Positions 19,301 through 27,063 of a DNA stretch of 34,311 nt are shown here, one piece after another. The translations under genes and the position numbers were made by a program. How positions within the stretch are numbered: the first letter of the stretch is position 1; each line of letters begins with the position of its first letter. Source of the DNA: CAZVUW01 sp964629825. GTDB lineage: Bacteria; Actinomycetota; Nitriliruptoria; Euzebyales; Egibacteraceae. The notes below the pieces were generated by a model. The model ran no database searches. It was not told the DNA's origin and saw only the letters and a program-made list of their open reading frames with translations. Location of the stretch: positions 1 to 34,311 of the forward strand of contig CAZVUW010000024.1 in NCBI GenBank assembly GCA_964629825.1. Reading direction: 5' to 3'.

Positions 19301-20620
19301 TTGGAGATCTCCAACGACGTCCGGCACGACGCCGGGCTCGGGGTCCGGCTCCGGCTCCGGGGTGGGTTCGGGCTCTGGGGTTGGGGTCGGCTCGGGCTCA
19401 GGGGTCGGGGTCGGCTCCGGCGTCGGCGTGGGCTCCGGGGTGGGCGTGGGCTCCGGCGTCGGCGTAGGCGTCGGAGTCGGGGTCGGCGTGGGGGTGGGCG
19501 TCGGCTCGGGCTCTGGCTCGGCGCGTTCGCAGGTCAGCAGGGCGCGCAGACCCTCCTCGACCTCCTCGGAGACCGCGCCGGTCAGGCCCAGGATCACCCC
19601 GCGCTCGATGTCCTCGCAGCGCTCGGTGAGGTAGGCGGCCACCTCGGGCACCACGCGCGCCAGCCGCTGGGCTGGGCCGCCCGCGCCCGGCCGGAGCTCG
19701 GAGGGCACGAGCAGGATCGGAGCACCGAGGCGCTCCGTCAGCGCACCGGCGACCAGGCTGTCGGGGAACTTCTGCCCGGTCGCGAACAGGATCGTGGACG
19801 GCACCCCGGCGATGCGCTCGACCGCCTCGGCCAGCCGCACCGCCGTCGCGAAGCGGTCCCGGCCGTAGATCCGGCCGACATCTCCCAGCCGGCCATCGAC
19901 CTCGTCGAAGACCCCGGCGGAGACGGCCTCGTCACCGCCGAGCACCAGTGCCTCCTTGGGCTTGAGCCGGTCGAGGGCCCGCGCGATGACACCTGGCAGC
20001 CGCCGCTGCTTGACCAGCAGCGTGGGCACGCGCGCTCCGGTGACTCCGATCGTGCCGGCGCTCAGGGCGTCCGCGAAGCCGTCGTCGTCGCTCTTGCCGC
20101 GGCCGCGGGCGATGATCGCGCTCCCATCGGGGGCTCCCAGCACGGCCGCTATCGCGGCGGCGGTGGCGAAGCGCTCCGGCCCCCCGATGCGCTCGACGTC
20201 CAGGCCGAGCCCACGCAGCGTCGCTATGACGCCGTCGCCGACCGCCGCGTGCCCACCCACGACGACGACGTGCTCGGCGCCAAGCCGGCGCAGCTCCGCC
20301 GTGACCGCCGCTGGCAGCTCGTCCGGTGGGGTCAGCAGGATTGGTGCGCTCAGCGCACGTGCCAGCGGACCGGCAGCCAGCGCATCCGGGTAGCGGACGG
20401 CCGTCGCCAGGACCACCCGCTCGGCTCCCCGCGGGAAGAAGGTCTTCGAGGCCGCGATGGCGGTCCCGACGCGGTGGGTGCCGCCGACCCGCTCGATCGT
20501 CGCCGGCCGTTGCTTGACCGCTGCCTGCAACGGCGCCGCCGGGGGCAGCAGGACCGCCGCGAGGGCCAGGACGAGCAGGATGGTGGCAGGGTGCGCTAGG
20601 GCACGCAGGCGCAGGTGCAC
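10356..20620 (-). CDS. Giant secreted CWB2-PASTA-FG-GAP-RHS/YD-repeat surface protein
   Basis: Once the false 100-N gap is collapsed this is one 3,369-aa frame from GTG 20620 (GGAGG, 7-nt spacing) to TGA 10356-10358. In order: signal peptide (1-33); three CWB2 cell-wall-binding repeats (about 40-365; RVGGTHRVGTAIA, RIGGPERFATAAAI, RIYGRDRFATAVRL); Pro/Thr/Glu stalk (367-430); two PASTA domains (431-562); Ig/cadherin-like domains (565-720); an F5/8-like module (about 735-880); FG-GAP propeller with six DxDxDG-type Ca sites (about 890-1270); more Ig-like modules; a third PASTA (about 1628-1688); a BIG2 domain (about 1708-1793); an RHS entry segment; about 40 YD repeats (2120-2959); an RHS core (LYHMRARQYQPATGRFLAVD, near 3060); and a 265-aa Gly/Ala-rich unknown C-terminus. 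It resembles wall-bound YD-repeat toxins of the WapA type. No sorting motif or immunity gene is seen. Confidence 0.88.
11592..14108 (-). repeat. YD-repeat array (about 40 units of about 21 residues)
   Basis: The coding stretch holds a tandem series of the pattern TxYDxxGRLxxxxxPDG, counted by eye at about 40 units of 60-70 nt each. Units diverge at the DNA level, so the array is old rather than a recent expansion. In RHS/teneurin proteins such repeats wind into a closed beta-shell that encases the C-terminal domain. Confidence 0.85.
14841..15050. other. Assembly gap (100 N at 14896-14995) flanked by an identical 55-bp overlap
   Basis: The 55 bases at 14841-14895 are repeated exactly at 14996-15050, on either side of 100 N. 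This is the signature of two contigs that overlap but were scaffolded apart. The 155-nt insertion (55 + 100) is not a multiple of three and breaks the giant gene. Removing it joins residue 1859 to residue 1860 in frame through ...AEG-VLGRLDPTLLPNG... No real repeat is needed to explain it. Confidence 0.9.
19331..19522 (-). repeat. Pro-Thr / Glu-Pro low-complexity stalk of the giant protein
   Basis: Codons for PTPTPT and EPTPTP repeats run for about 64 residues between the CWB2 repeats and the first PASTA domain. This extended, probably rigid linker would span the cell wall. The simple-sequence DNA is prone to length change. Confidence 0.85.
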
Positions 20621-20627
20621 AGTGGTT

Positions 20628-20632
20628 CCTCC
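20628..20632 (-). promoter_or_regulatory. Ribosome-binding site fixing the GTG start of the giant gene
   Basis: On the minus strand GGAGG stands 7 nt before GTG 20618-20620, and a signal peptide follows at once. The frame stays open upstream to about 20720 but contains no ATG, GTG or TTG there, so this start is well supported. A leader of up to 80 nt is G-rich and holds a GCCGGCGC/GCGCCGGC inverted pair. Confidence 0.8.
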
Positions 20633-20716
20633 CCGCCGGCGCCACGACTTCCCGCAGCGGCCCCCGCCGCGCCGGCAGCTCTTCCCGCACTTCTTCGCGC
20701 GGATGATGCCGACACC

Positions 20717-20735
20717 GCGCTAACAGAGCGCTAAC
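20717..20735 (+). promoter_or_regulatory. Direct repeat with 11-bp period, candidate SARP binding site
   Basis: GCGCTAAC occurs at 20717-20724 and again at 20728-20735, start-to-start 11 bp, one helical turn. The second copy ends 7 bp before a -10 box. SARP-family regulators are known to bind heptameric direct repeats spaced at 11 bp located about 8 bp upstream of the -10. The gene immediately downstream encodes such a protein, so autoregulation is likely. The site also lies upstream of the divergent giant gene. Confidence 0.6.
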
Positions 20736-20742
20736 GCGCCCT

Positions 20743-20748
20743 TACGAT
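20743..20748 (+). promoter_or_regulatory. -10 box of a leaderless promoter for the SARP-type gene
   Basis: TACGAT fits TANNNT and ends 6 nt before GTG 20755. No Shine-Dalgarno lies between. The predicted transcription start coincides with the GTG, giving a leaderless mRNA. No -35 is seen, as is usual for activator-dependent SARP promoters. Confidence 0.55.
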
Positions 20749-20754
20749 TTAGGC

Positions 20755-23700
20755 GTGCGGATGGCGGACGAGGGCGACGAGCCGGGCTTTCACGTAGGTG
20801 TGCTCGGCACGCTCAGCCTGCACGACCCTGCCGGCGAGCCGATCGTCCTGACTTCGACCCAGCGCAGGCTGTTCGCCGCCCTGCTGGCTGCCCGACGGAA
20901 CGGTGCCGGCACCCTCGAGCTGGAGGACGTCCTCTGGGACGGGGCCCCGCCGCGGACGGCGCGCCAGTCGCTGCACAACCACGTCCATCGGCTGCGCTCG
21001 CGCCTGGCTGGCGCCCGCGTGCTGCTCGAAGGCGACCGCTACCGCCTGGACCCGCCTCCGGTGAGCGACGCCGAGGTGTTCGAGCAGCTGGTGGCACGGG
21101 CGCGGCGGTCCCTCTCCGCCGGCTCCGCGTCGGAGGCGGTCGTGCAGGCGCGCCGCGCGCTGGGGCTGTGGCGCGGCGAGCCCTACTCCGACCTCCCGCA
21201 CGGGTTCGGCGTCGCAGAGCTGCGGTCCCGGCTGGGCCGGCTCCGCGACGAGGCGGAGAACCTGCTCGCCCGGGCGCTGCTCGCAAGCGGCGACACCGCC
21301 ACGGCGGTCGGCCTGCTCGAGGACCTGACCTCGCGCCGGCCGGAGGATGAGCAGCTCTGGGAGCTGCTCATCGACGCGCTGCACCGCAGCGGCCGTCGGT
21401 CGGAAGGGCTCGCCGCCTTCCGCCAGGCGCGCAGAGAGCTGGTCGACACGCTCGGGGTCGAGCCGGGCAGGCGACTTCAGGAGCTCCATCGGCTGCTGCT
21501 GCACGGGGCCGCCTCGGCGCCCGAGCTGCTGCCCGACCTCGGGCCGATCGGCCGCGAGCCCCTGCTGCACGACCTCATCGACCGGCTCGGCTGCGGCCAG
21601 AAGGTCCTCCTCTGCGGTGAGGCCGGCATCGGGAAGTCGACCCTCCTGCGCGGCGTGGGGGAGCGCTGGGCCAGCGAGTCCATCTACGTGGACTGCGGCT
21701 CGAGCCCCTTCGCGGCGCTGGAGCCGATCGCGACCCTGATCGAGCGCATGGCGCCGCGTCTGCGCCGCCTCGGGCTGCCGATGAAGCTTGATGAGATCGT
21801 TCAGCGGATCCCGACCGGCACGTTCGGCGGCTCGCCCGGGACCCTGGTCAGGCGCACCTGCGACGTGCTGGTGGCGGGTCTGGCCGCCGATCCGGGCACG
21901 CTGCTGGTCCTCGACAACGCCGACGGCTGCGGGCCGACCACCCGCGCGATCCTCGGCGAGGTGCTGACCCGCTGGGACGGGCCCGTGCTCGCCGCCGCGC
22001 AGGCAAGCGAAGAAGGACCCGGCTGGGAGAACGACCATGTGGTCGCTCTCGCCGGGCTGGACATCGCAGGGGCCATGGAGGTCGCGGAACGCCTGCTCGA
22101 GGCCGAGGTCGGCGAGGACTTCGGCCGCTGGCTGCACGACCTCACCGGTGGGCACCCGATGCTCATCGTCGCGACGCTGACGGACCTGATCGCGCGCGGC
22201 GCGCTGAACCTGCGCGAGGCAAACCCCGAGCCGCCCTCCCGGACGCCCGTCCCGGTGCACGTCCGCGACGTGCTGCGCGAGCGCCTGCGCGGGCTCGGCC
22301 GACGCACGGAGCAGGCCGTGCAGCTGCTGGCCGTCCTCGGCGAGCCGATCCCCTCGGCCAGCCTCGACGGCCAGCTGGACGCGCTCGCACCGGCTGTGAG
22401 CGAAGGCCTTCTCGTGCAGCGGGATGGGCGGATCGCCTTCGCGCACGACCTCCTCCGCCGCGTCGCCTACGAGGACATCCCGGCCGGACGCAGGACCGAG
22501 CTGCATCACGAAGCCGCGCAGCTCGACCTGGCTCCGGCCAGCCGTGCCGCCCACCTCCTGCGGGCCGCGGCGCTTGACCCGGCGGCCGCGCTGGCCGCCG
22601 CGGTCGCGGTCGCCCGTCGCGCCTTGGCGGAGCAGGCATACGGCGAGGGCGCCGAGTGGCTGAGCCGCGCACTGGCCGTCGGCGAGGGCCAGCTGACCCC
22701 GCTCGAGCGCCTGCGCCTCGAGGTCGACCTCGCGGACGCGCACCGGCTCGCCGGCATGGAGGGTCACGCCGAGGAGCTGCTCCGCGCTGCCGAGGCGACC
22801 CTGCCGACGGACGACGTCGACCTGCGGCGACGCGCGGTCCTCGCGGCGGTCCAGCTCGGCGGCGGGGTCGAGGTGGGGCCGACGCAGCAGCGCACGGCCG
22901 CGCTCGCAGAGCACGTCCTCAAGTCCGAGGGCGACCCGGCCTGGTGGGCCCGGATCGCGGCCGCGTCCAGCATCGTCCACTCGATGGCGGGGACACCCGA
23001 GCTGTGCCACTCGCTGTTCCTGGAGGCCTGGGACAGGGCGCCGGAGGACGACGAGGTCCTCGCAGGGGTCCTCCCCTACGCCTACATGGCGCTCGGGCAC
23101 CCTGATGACCTCGACCGGCGCGCCCTGGCGGCGCAGCGACTGACCGCCGCGGCCGAGCGCACGAACGACCCCGTCGCCGCCTTCGAGGCCGGGCACCTGA
23201 CCTTCAGCGTCGCGCTGATGCGCGACGACGTCCCCGCCGCCAAGGTGGCGCACCAGGCGATGACCGCGCTCAGCGATCGCGTGGCCGACGCGGGCCGCCG
23301 CTGGTCGCTGGCCTACCAGGAGGCGGCGCTGTCGGCGCTGGACGGCAGGCTCGATGAGGCTGAGGAGCAAGCGGGCCGGGCCCTGGCCATCGGTCAGGGC
23401 ATCGCACCGCGACGCGCCTTCGCCGCCTACGCCGGCCAGGTGTTCGAGCTGCGGCGACTGCAGGGCCGCCTGGCCGAGGTCGCCCCGATCGTGCTCCACC
23501 TGGTCGCCGAGCAGCCGGAGGTGCCCGGCTGGGCGGCCGCCGGCGCGCTTGCGACGGCCGAGAGCGACCCGGCGCGCAGCCGCGAGCTCTTCGACGTCGC
23601 CGCGGCCGACGACATGGCGGCGGTGCCCAGAGACTTCTCGTGGTTGGCCGCCGCCATGAGCCTCGGCCGCGCCGCCGTCGTTCTCGGAGACGCCAGGCGC

Positions 23701-23817
23701 GCGGACCTGATGCACCGGATCCTGCGGCCCTACTCGGCCCTCGCCTGCTGGCAGGGCACATGCAGCTGGGGCCGCGTGGACGAGGTCCTGGCCGATCTGG
23801 AACGGGTGGCTGGCTAG
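20755..23817 (+). CDS. SARP-type regulator: winged helix + BTAD + AAA ATPase + TPR-like repeats
   Basis: This 1,020-aa large SARP-type regulator has an OmpR-like winged helix at residues 12-100 (VGVLGTLSLHD, LTSTQRRLFAALLAARR, QSLHNHVHRLRSRL) and a BTAD domain at 105-250 (DLPHGFGVAELRSRLGRLRDE, LWELLIDALHRSGRRSEGLAAF). Its AAA/NACHT-like ATPase has Walker A GEAGIGKST (288-296) and Walker B LLVLDNAD (383-390). Helical repeats run from about 560 to the end. Such proteins activate adjacent genes, often in secondary metabolism, in response to nucleotide or ligand binding. The start is GTG 20755 (leaderless) or ATG 20761. It is divergent from the giant surface protein by 134 nt, which makes that gene a candidate target. 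Its C-terminal 60 or so residues match a module of the cyclase protein at 3932 but stop earlier. Confidence 0.92.
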   Translation: MRMADEGDEPGFHVGVLGTLSLHDPAGEPIVLTSTQRRLFAALLAARRNGAGTLELEDVLWDGAPPRTARQSLHNHVHRLRSRLAGARVLLEGDRYRLDPPPVSDAEVFEQLVARARRSLSAGSASEAVVQARRALGLWRGEPYSDLPHGFGVAELRSRLGRLRDEAENLLARALLASGDTATAVGLLEDLTSRRPEDEQLWELLIDALHRSGRRSEGLAAFRQARRELVDTLGVEPGRRLQELHRLLLHGAASAPELLPDLGPIGREPLLHDLIDRLGCGQKVLLCGEAGIGKSTLLRGVGERWASESIYVDCGSSPFAALEPIATLIERMAPRLRRLGLPMKLDEIVQRIPTGTFGGSPGTLVRRTCDVLVAGLAADPGTLLVLDNADGCGPTTRAILGEVLTRWDGPVLAAAQASEEGPGWENDHVVALAGLDIAGAMEVAERLLEAEVGEDFGRWLHDLTGGHPMLIVATLTDLIARGALNLREANPEPPSRTPVPVHVRDVLRERLRGLGRRTEQAVQLLAVLGEPIPSASLDGQLDALAPAVSEGLLVQRDGRIAFAHDLLRRVAYEDIPAGRRTELHHEAAQLDLAPASRAAHLLRAAALDPAAALAAAVAVARRALAEQAYGEGAEWLSRALAVGEGQLTPLERLRLEVDLADAHRLAGMEGHAEELLRAAEATLPTDDVDLRRRAVLAAVQLGGGVEVGPTQQRTAALAEHVLKSEGDPAWWARIAAASSIVHSMAGTPELCHSLFLEAWDRAPEDDEVLAGVLPYAYMALGHPDDLDRRALAAQRLTAAAERTNDPVAAFEAGHLTFSVALMRDDVPAAKVAHQAMTALSDRVADAGRRWSLAYQEAALSALDGRLDEAEEQAGRALAIGQGIAPRRAFAAYAGQVFELRRLQGRLAEVAPIVLHLVAEQPEVPGWAAAGALATAESDPARSRELFDVAAADDMAAVPRDFSWLAAAMSLGRAAVVLGDARRADLMHRILRPYSALACWQGTCSWGRVDEVLADLERVAG

Positions 23818-23869
23818 ACGCCCGTCGGCACGCGAAAGTGTCCACGCGAACCATCGATAGGAGAAGACG

Positions 23870-24175
23870 GTGAGTCAGGTGGCGCAGGACAGGCCGGGGT
23901 CGGCACGAGCGTGGGGACCGCTGGACGTGGCGGCGGTGGTGGTGGCGGTTCTCGGTCAGGCGGTGGTGCTGGTGCCGTTCACGATCGCGATCGGGCTGGT
24001 CGCACCGGCGTGGGCGGTGGTGGTCTTCTACCTGCTCGGCGCCGCCGCAGTCGCGCTGCTGTGGCGCACGATTCGGCGGCGGCCGCGACTGGCGCCGCTG
24101 ATTCCGATCGTCAACGCGGCCCTCCTGGCCGGTGGGGTCACGGCGGGCGAGGCGTGGCTCGGCTGGACGGCCTGA
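23870..24175 (+). CDS. Small integral membrane protein of unknown function
   Basis: This 101-aa protein starts at GTG 23870 with AGGAG at 23859-23863. It has three hydrophobic segments: VAAVVVAVLGQAVVLVPFTIAIG, APAWAVVVFYLLGAAAVALLW and PLIPIVNAALLAGGVTAGEAWLG. A basic cytoplasmic loop (RTIRRRPR) lies between the last two. No family is recognised. It sits 52 nt after the SARP-type gene and 61 nt before glpK on the same strand and may be cotranscribed with either. It is far too small to be a glycerol facilitator. Confidence 0.7.
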   Translation: MSQVAQDRPGSARAWGPLDVAAVVVAVLGQAVVLVPFTIAIGLVAPAWAVVVFYLLGAAAVALLWRTIRRRPRLAPLIPIVNAALLAGGVTAGEAWLGWTA

Positions 24176-24236
24176 CGATGCACGCCACCGCTGCGCTGCG
24201 CGAGCGCGCGTCGGGGCCGCGCTGCTGGAGAGCGTG

Positions 24237-25754
24237 ATGGCCGAGCTCATCGGCGCTATCGACCAGGGCACGACCAGCACCCGCTTCATGGTCTTCGACC
24301 ACGACGGTCGAGAGGTCGTGCGGGCGCAGCTGGAGCACAAGCAGCTCCTCCCGCAGGCCGGCTGGGTCGAGCACGACCCCGCCGAGATCTGGGAGCGCAC
24401 CCGCACCGTGATCCAGCAGGCGCTGACCCGCAAAGGGCTGGTGGCCGGGGATCTCGCCGCGGTGGGGGTCACGAACCAGCGCGAGACGACCGTGGTCTGG
24501 GACCGCCGCTCCGGCCGTCCGCTGGCCAACGCAATCGTGTGGCAGGACACCCGAACCGACCGCATAGCGGCGGCGCTCGAGCGCGACGGGCACGGCGATC
24601 TCATCCGTGCCCGGACGGGCCTGCCGCCCGCGACCTACTTCTCTGGCGGGAAGCTCCGCTGGCTGCTGGAGGACGTGGACGGGCTGCGCGCGGCCGCCGA
24701 GCAGGGCGACGCCCTGTTCGGCACCACCGACAGCTGGGTGCTGTGGAACCTCACCGGCGGGCGCAAGGGCGGGATGCACGTCACCGACGTCACCAACGCC
24801 AGCCGCACGATGCTGATGGACCTGCGCACCCTGGACTGGGACGACGAGCTCCTGGAGCTGTTCGGCGTCCCGCGCTCGATGCTGCCCGAGATCCGCCCCT
24901 CCTCCGACCCCGAGGGCTACGGCGTCACGCATCCCGACGGCCCGTTCACGGGCGAGGTGCGGCTCACCGGAGCGCTCGGGGACCAGCAGGCGGCGACGGT
25001 CGGTCAGGTCTGCTTCGCGCCAGGCGAGGGCAAGAACACCTACGGCACCGGCAACTTCCTTCTGCTCAACACCGGCACCGAGCCGGTCACCTCCGAGCAC
25101 GGCCTGCTGACCACCGTCGGCTATCGCCTCGGGGGCAGCCCAGCGGTTTACTGCCTGGAGGGCTCGATGGCGGTCACCGGCTCGGCCGTGCAGTGGCTGC
25201 GCGACCAGCTCGGCCTCATCCGCTCGGCCGCCGACGTCGAGGCCCTCGCCGCCCAGGTCCCCGACACCGGTGGCGCCTACTTCGTGCCCGCCTTCTCGGG
25301 GCTGTTCGCGCCCTACTGGCGCGCCGACGCCCGCGGGGTGATCGTCGGGCTGTCGCGCTTCACCAACCGGGCGCACCTGGCCAGGGCGACGCTGGAGTCG
25401 ATCTGCTACCAGACCCGTGACGTCGTCGAGGCCATGCAGGCCGACTCGGGCGTGCCGCTCGACGTCCTCAAGGTCGACGGCGGCGCGACGGCCAACGACC
25501 TTCTGATGCAGCTGCAGGCCGACATCCTCGGCGTGGCCGTGTCCCGCCCCGAGGTCGCCGAGACCACCTGCCTGGGCGCGGCCTACGCGGCCGGCCTCGC
25601 GGTGGGGTTCTGGGAGAGCACCGACGAGCTGCGCGCCAACTGGCGCGAGGAGCGGCGGTTCGAGCCGGCCTGGTCGCAGGACCGGCGCGACGCCGCCTAC
25701 GCCGGCTGGCGCAAGGCGGTCGAGCGCACGTTCGACTGGGTCGACCTGGACTGA
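24237..25754 (+). CDS. glpK: Glycerol kinase
   Basis: This 505-aa FGGY-family kinase phosphorylates glycerol with ATP to sn-glycerol 3-phosphate in the cytosol. The N-terminal phosphate loop IGAIDQGTTSTRFMVFD, GVTNQRETTVVWDRRSGRP and NAIVWQDTRT are the glycerol-specific hallmarks. Further on are GDQQAATVGQ, NTYGTGNFLLLNTG, PAFSGLFAPYWRADARG and the ATP-site motif DGGATANDLLMQLQAD. Length and motifs are normal for GlpK. ATG 24237 has GGAG at 24227-24230; a GTG one codon earlier is an alternative. No glpF or glpD is next to it, so regulation by glycerol is not evident here. Transcription ends at the hairpin at 25789. Confidence 0.97.
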   Translation: MAELIGAIDQGTTSTRFMVFDHDGREVVRAQLEHKQLLPQAGWVEHDPAEIWERTRTVIQQALTRKGLVAGDLAAVGVTNQRETTVVWDRRSGRPLANAIVWQDTRTDRIAAALERDGHGDLIRARTGLPPATYFSGGKLRWLLEDVDGLRAAAEQGDALFGTTDSWVLWNLTGGRKGGMHVTDVTNASRTMLMDLRTLDWDDELLELFGVPRSMLPEIRPSSDPEGYGVTHPDGPFTGEVRLTGALGDQQAATVGQVCFAPGEGKNTYGTGNFLLLNTGTEPVTSEHGLLTTVGYRLGGSPAVYCLEGSMAVTGSAVQWLRDQLGLIRSAADVEALAAQVPDTGGAYFVPAFSGLFAPYWRADARGVIVGLSRFTNRAHLARATLESICYQTRDVVEAMQADSGVPLDVLKVDGGATANDLLMQLQADILGVAVSRPEVAETTCLGAAYAAGLAVGFWESTDELRANWREERRFEPAWSQDRRDAAYAGWRKAVERTFDWVDLD

Positions 25755-25788
25755 CCACCCCCGCTACGGCCCCGTGTGGCCGGTTGGG

Positions 25789-25824
25789 TGTTGTTCTCGG
25801 CGGACATGTCCGCCGAAAACAACA
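25789..25824. terminator. Bidirectional hairpin terminator between glpK and the ABC exporter operon
   Basis: An 18-bp inverted repeat has arms TGTTGTTCTCGGCGGACA (25789-25806) and TGTCCGCCGAAAACAACA (25807-25824). Only one position mismatches. Each strand has a G+C core flanked by T/A-rich ends, and it lies between two converging genes. It can serve as terminator for both. Confidence 0.8.
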
Positions 25825-25844
25825 TCGAGCATCACCAGCGGCGG

Positions 25845-25870
25845 TCAGCCGCGGCGCTCAGCCGCGGCGC
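25845..25870. repeat. 13-bp perfect tandem duplication at the exporter stop codon
   Basis: TCAGCCGCGGCGC occurs twice in tandem (25845-25857 and 25858-25870). The second copy carries the stop codon of the permease gene on the minus strand. It looks like a small replication-slippage duplication with no effect on the protein. Confidence 0.8.
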
Positions 25871-27063
25871 AGGGTGACGCCCAGCCGCCAGGCGGCCACG
25901 CTCAGCAGCACGACCGCGAACCCCGCCAGCACCGCCAGCGGCACCACGATGTCGCCGAGTCCGCCGCCACGGGAGCTGACCTCCCGCAGCGCGTCGATCG
26001 CCCACGAGTGCGGGATCGCCCGGGCAACGGTGCGCATGAAGGGCGGAACGATCTCGAGCGGCCACAGGGCCCCGCCGAGCATGCCGAGCGCGATGCCGAG
26101 CGGTGGGGCGATCGCCGACGCCTGCTCCGCGTTGGACAGCGTCGACCCGAAGAGCATCGCCGCGCCGGTGCCGACCAGGCAGAACAGGGACAGCGTGGCC
26201 GCGATCGCCAGCGGGTCGCCCCAGGAGACCCCGAACAGCAGGGCGGTCCCGATCAGGACGATCAGCGCCTGGCTCATCGCGATCGCGAAGCGCGCGGCGG
26301 CCTCGCCGACCAGCAGCAGGGGTGCCGACGCGGGCGAGGCCAGCATCCGATGCGTCACGCCGAGGCGCCGCGACTCGATCAGGGCGGCGCCCGCGCCCAG
26401 CGACGTGATGAACACGAACAGGATCAGGTTGGACTGGGAGGACTCGGCGACGCCGAAGGTGAACGACTCTCCGCCGATGCTCTCCTCGACGACCTCCAGC
26501 GCGGGCCGCTGGTCGGCCTGATCCACCAGGTCCAGCGCCTCCTCGAGCTCCAGGCCCAGCTGGGAGCCACCGACCTCGGCGGCCACCAGGCGCGCATCCT
26601 GGTTGTCCACCACCGCGGACACCGCGACGCGCGCCGCCGGCATCGACTCCGACCCCGGGTCGCCGAGCCAGCGCACGTCGGCGGCGGCACCCTCGCCTGA
26701 CTCGACGCTCAGACCGCCGACGAGGTCATCGCGGCGGACCGCCCGCGCCATGGCGTCGGCGTCGTCGAAGTGCCGCACGTCCAGCGACGGCTCGTCCTCC
26801 AAGGCGGCGATCAGGCGGGTGGCGACCTCGTTGCCATCGCCGGTCACGCCGACGGGGAGCGCGCCGGAGCGAGGTCCGCCGATGCCGAACAGCAGGATGA
26901 TCAGGAACGGCAGGACGATGATGAAGAACAGCCCGATGCGGTCACGCGCCACGCGCCGCAGCATCGTCGCGACGATGTTGAGGATCGTCCGCAGCCGCGA
27001 GGCGTGCAGAGGGGGGCCGGCCGCGGGCGCGGGCCGCTCGGGAGCCATCGTCGGGGCGCTCAT
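25858..27063 (-). CDS. ABC-2 type transporter permease (second permease of the exporter)
   Basis: This 401-aa ABC2_membrane_3-type permease has a cytoplasmic N-terminus, then TM1 (IGLFFIIVLPFLIILLFGIG), a roughly 150-residue extracytoplasmic domain (PVGVTGDGNEVATRLI to AESSQSN), and a C-terminal group of about five TM segments (LILFVFITSLGAG..., ALIVLIGTALLFGV, IAATLSLFCLVGTGAAMLFG, ALGMLGGALWPLEIVPPF, IVVPLAVLAGFAVVLLSVAAW). The PLEIVPPFMR motif is typical. Its ATG overlaps the stop of the preceding permease (ATGA), indicating translational coupling. It should pair with the 27060-28214 protein as a heterodimeric pore. The substrate (drug, lipid or peptide) is unknown. Confidence 0.9.
   Translation of the reverse strand: MSAPTMAPERPAPAAGPPLHASRLRTILNIVATMLRRVARDRIGLFFIIVLPFLIILLFGIGGPRSGALPVGVTGDGNEVATRLIAALEDEPSLDVRHFDDADAMARAVRRDDLVGGLSVESGEGAAADVRWLGDPGSESMPAARVAVSAVVDNQDARLVAAEVGGSQLGLELEEALDLVDQADQRPALEVVEESIGGESFTFGVAESSQSNLILFVFITSLGAGAALIESRRLGVTHRMLASPASAPLLLVGEAAARFAIAMSQALIVLIGTALLFGVSWGDPLAIAATLSLFCLVGTGAAMLFGSTLSNAEQASAIAPPLGIALGMLGGALWPLEIVPPFMRTVARAIPHSWAIDALREVSSRGGGLGDIVVPLAVLAGFAVVLLSVAAWRLGVTLRRG

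Noticed and set aside
20621..20720. In-frame extension upstream of GTG 20620 encoding KKCGKSC and RCGKSW
   Set aside because: The frame is open, but there is no usable start codon upstream. GGAGG and the signal peptide fit the GTG at 20620, so this is leader sequence.
20749..23715. Open frame of 988 codons opposite the SARP-type gene
   Set aside because: Same G+C shadow effect. The plus strand carries winged-helix, BTAD and AAA motifs in order.
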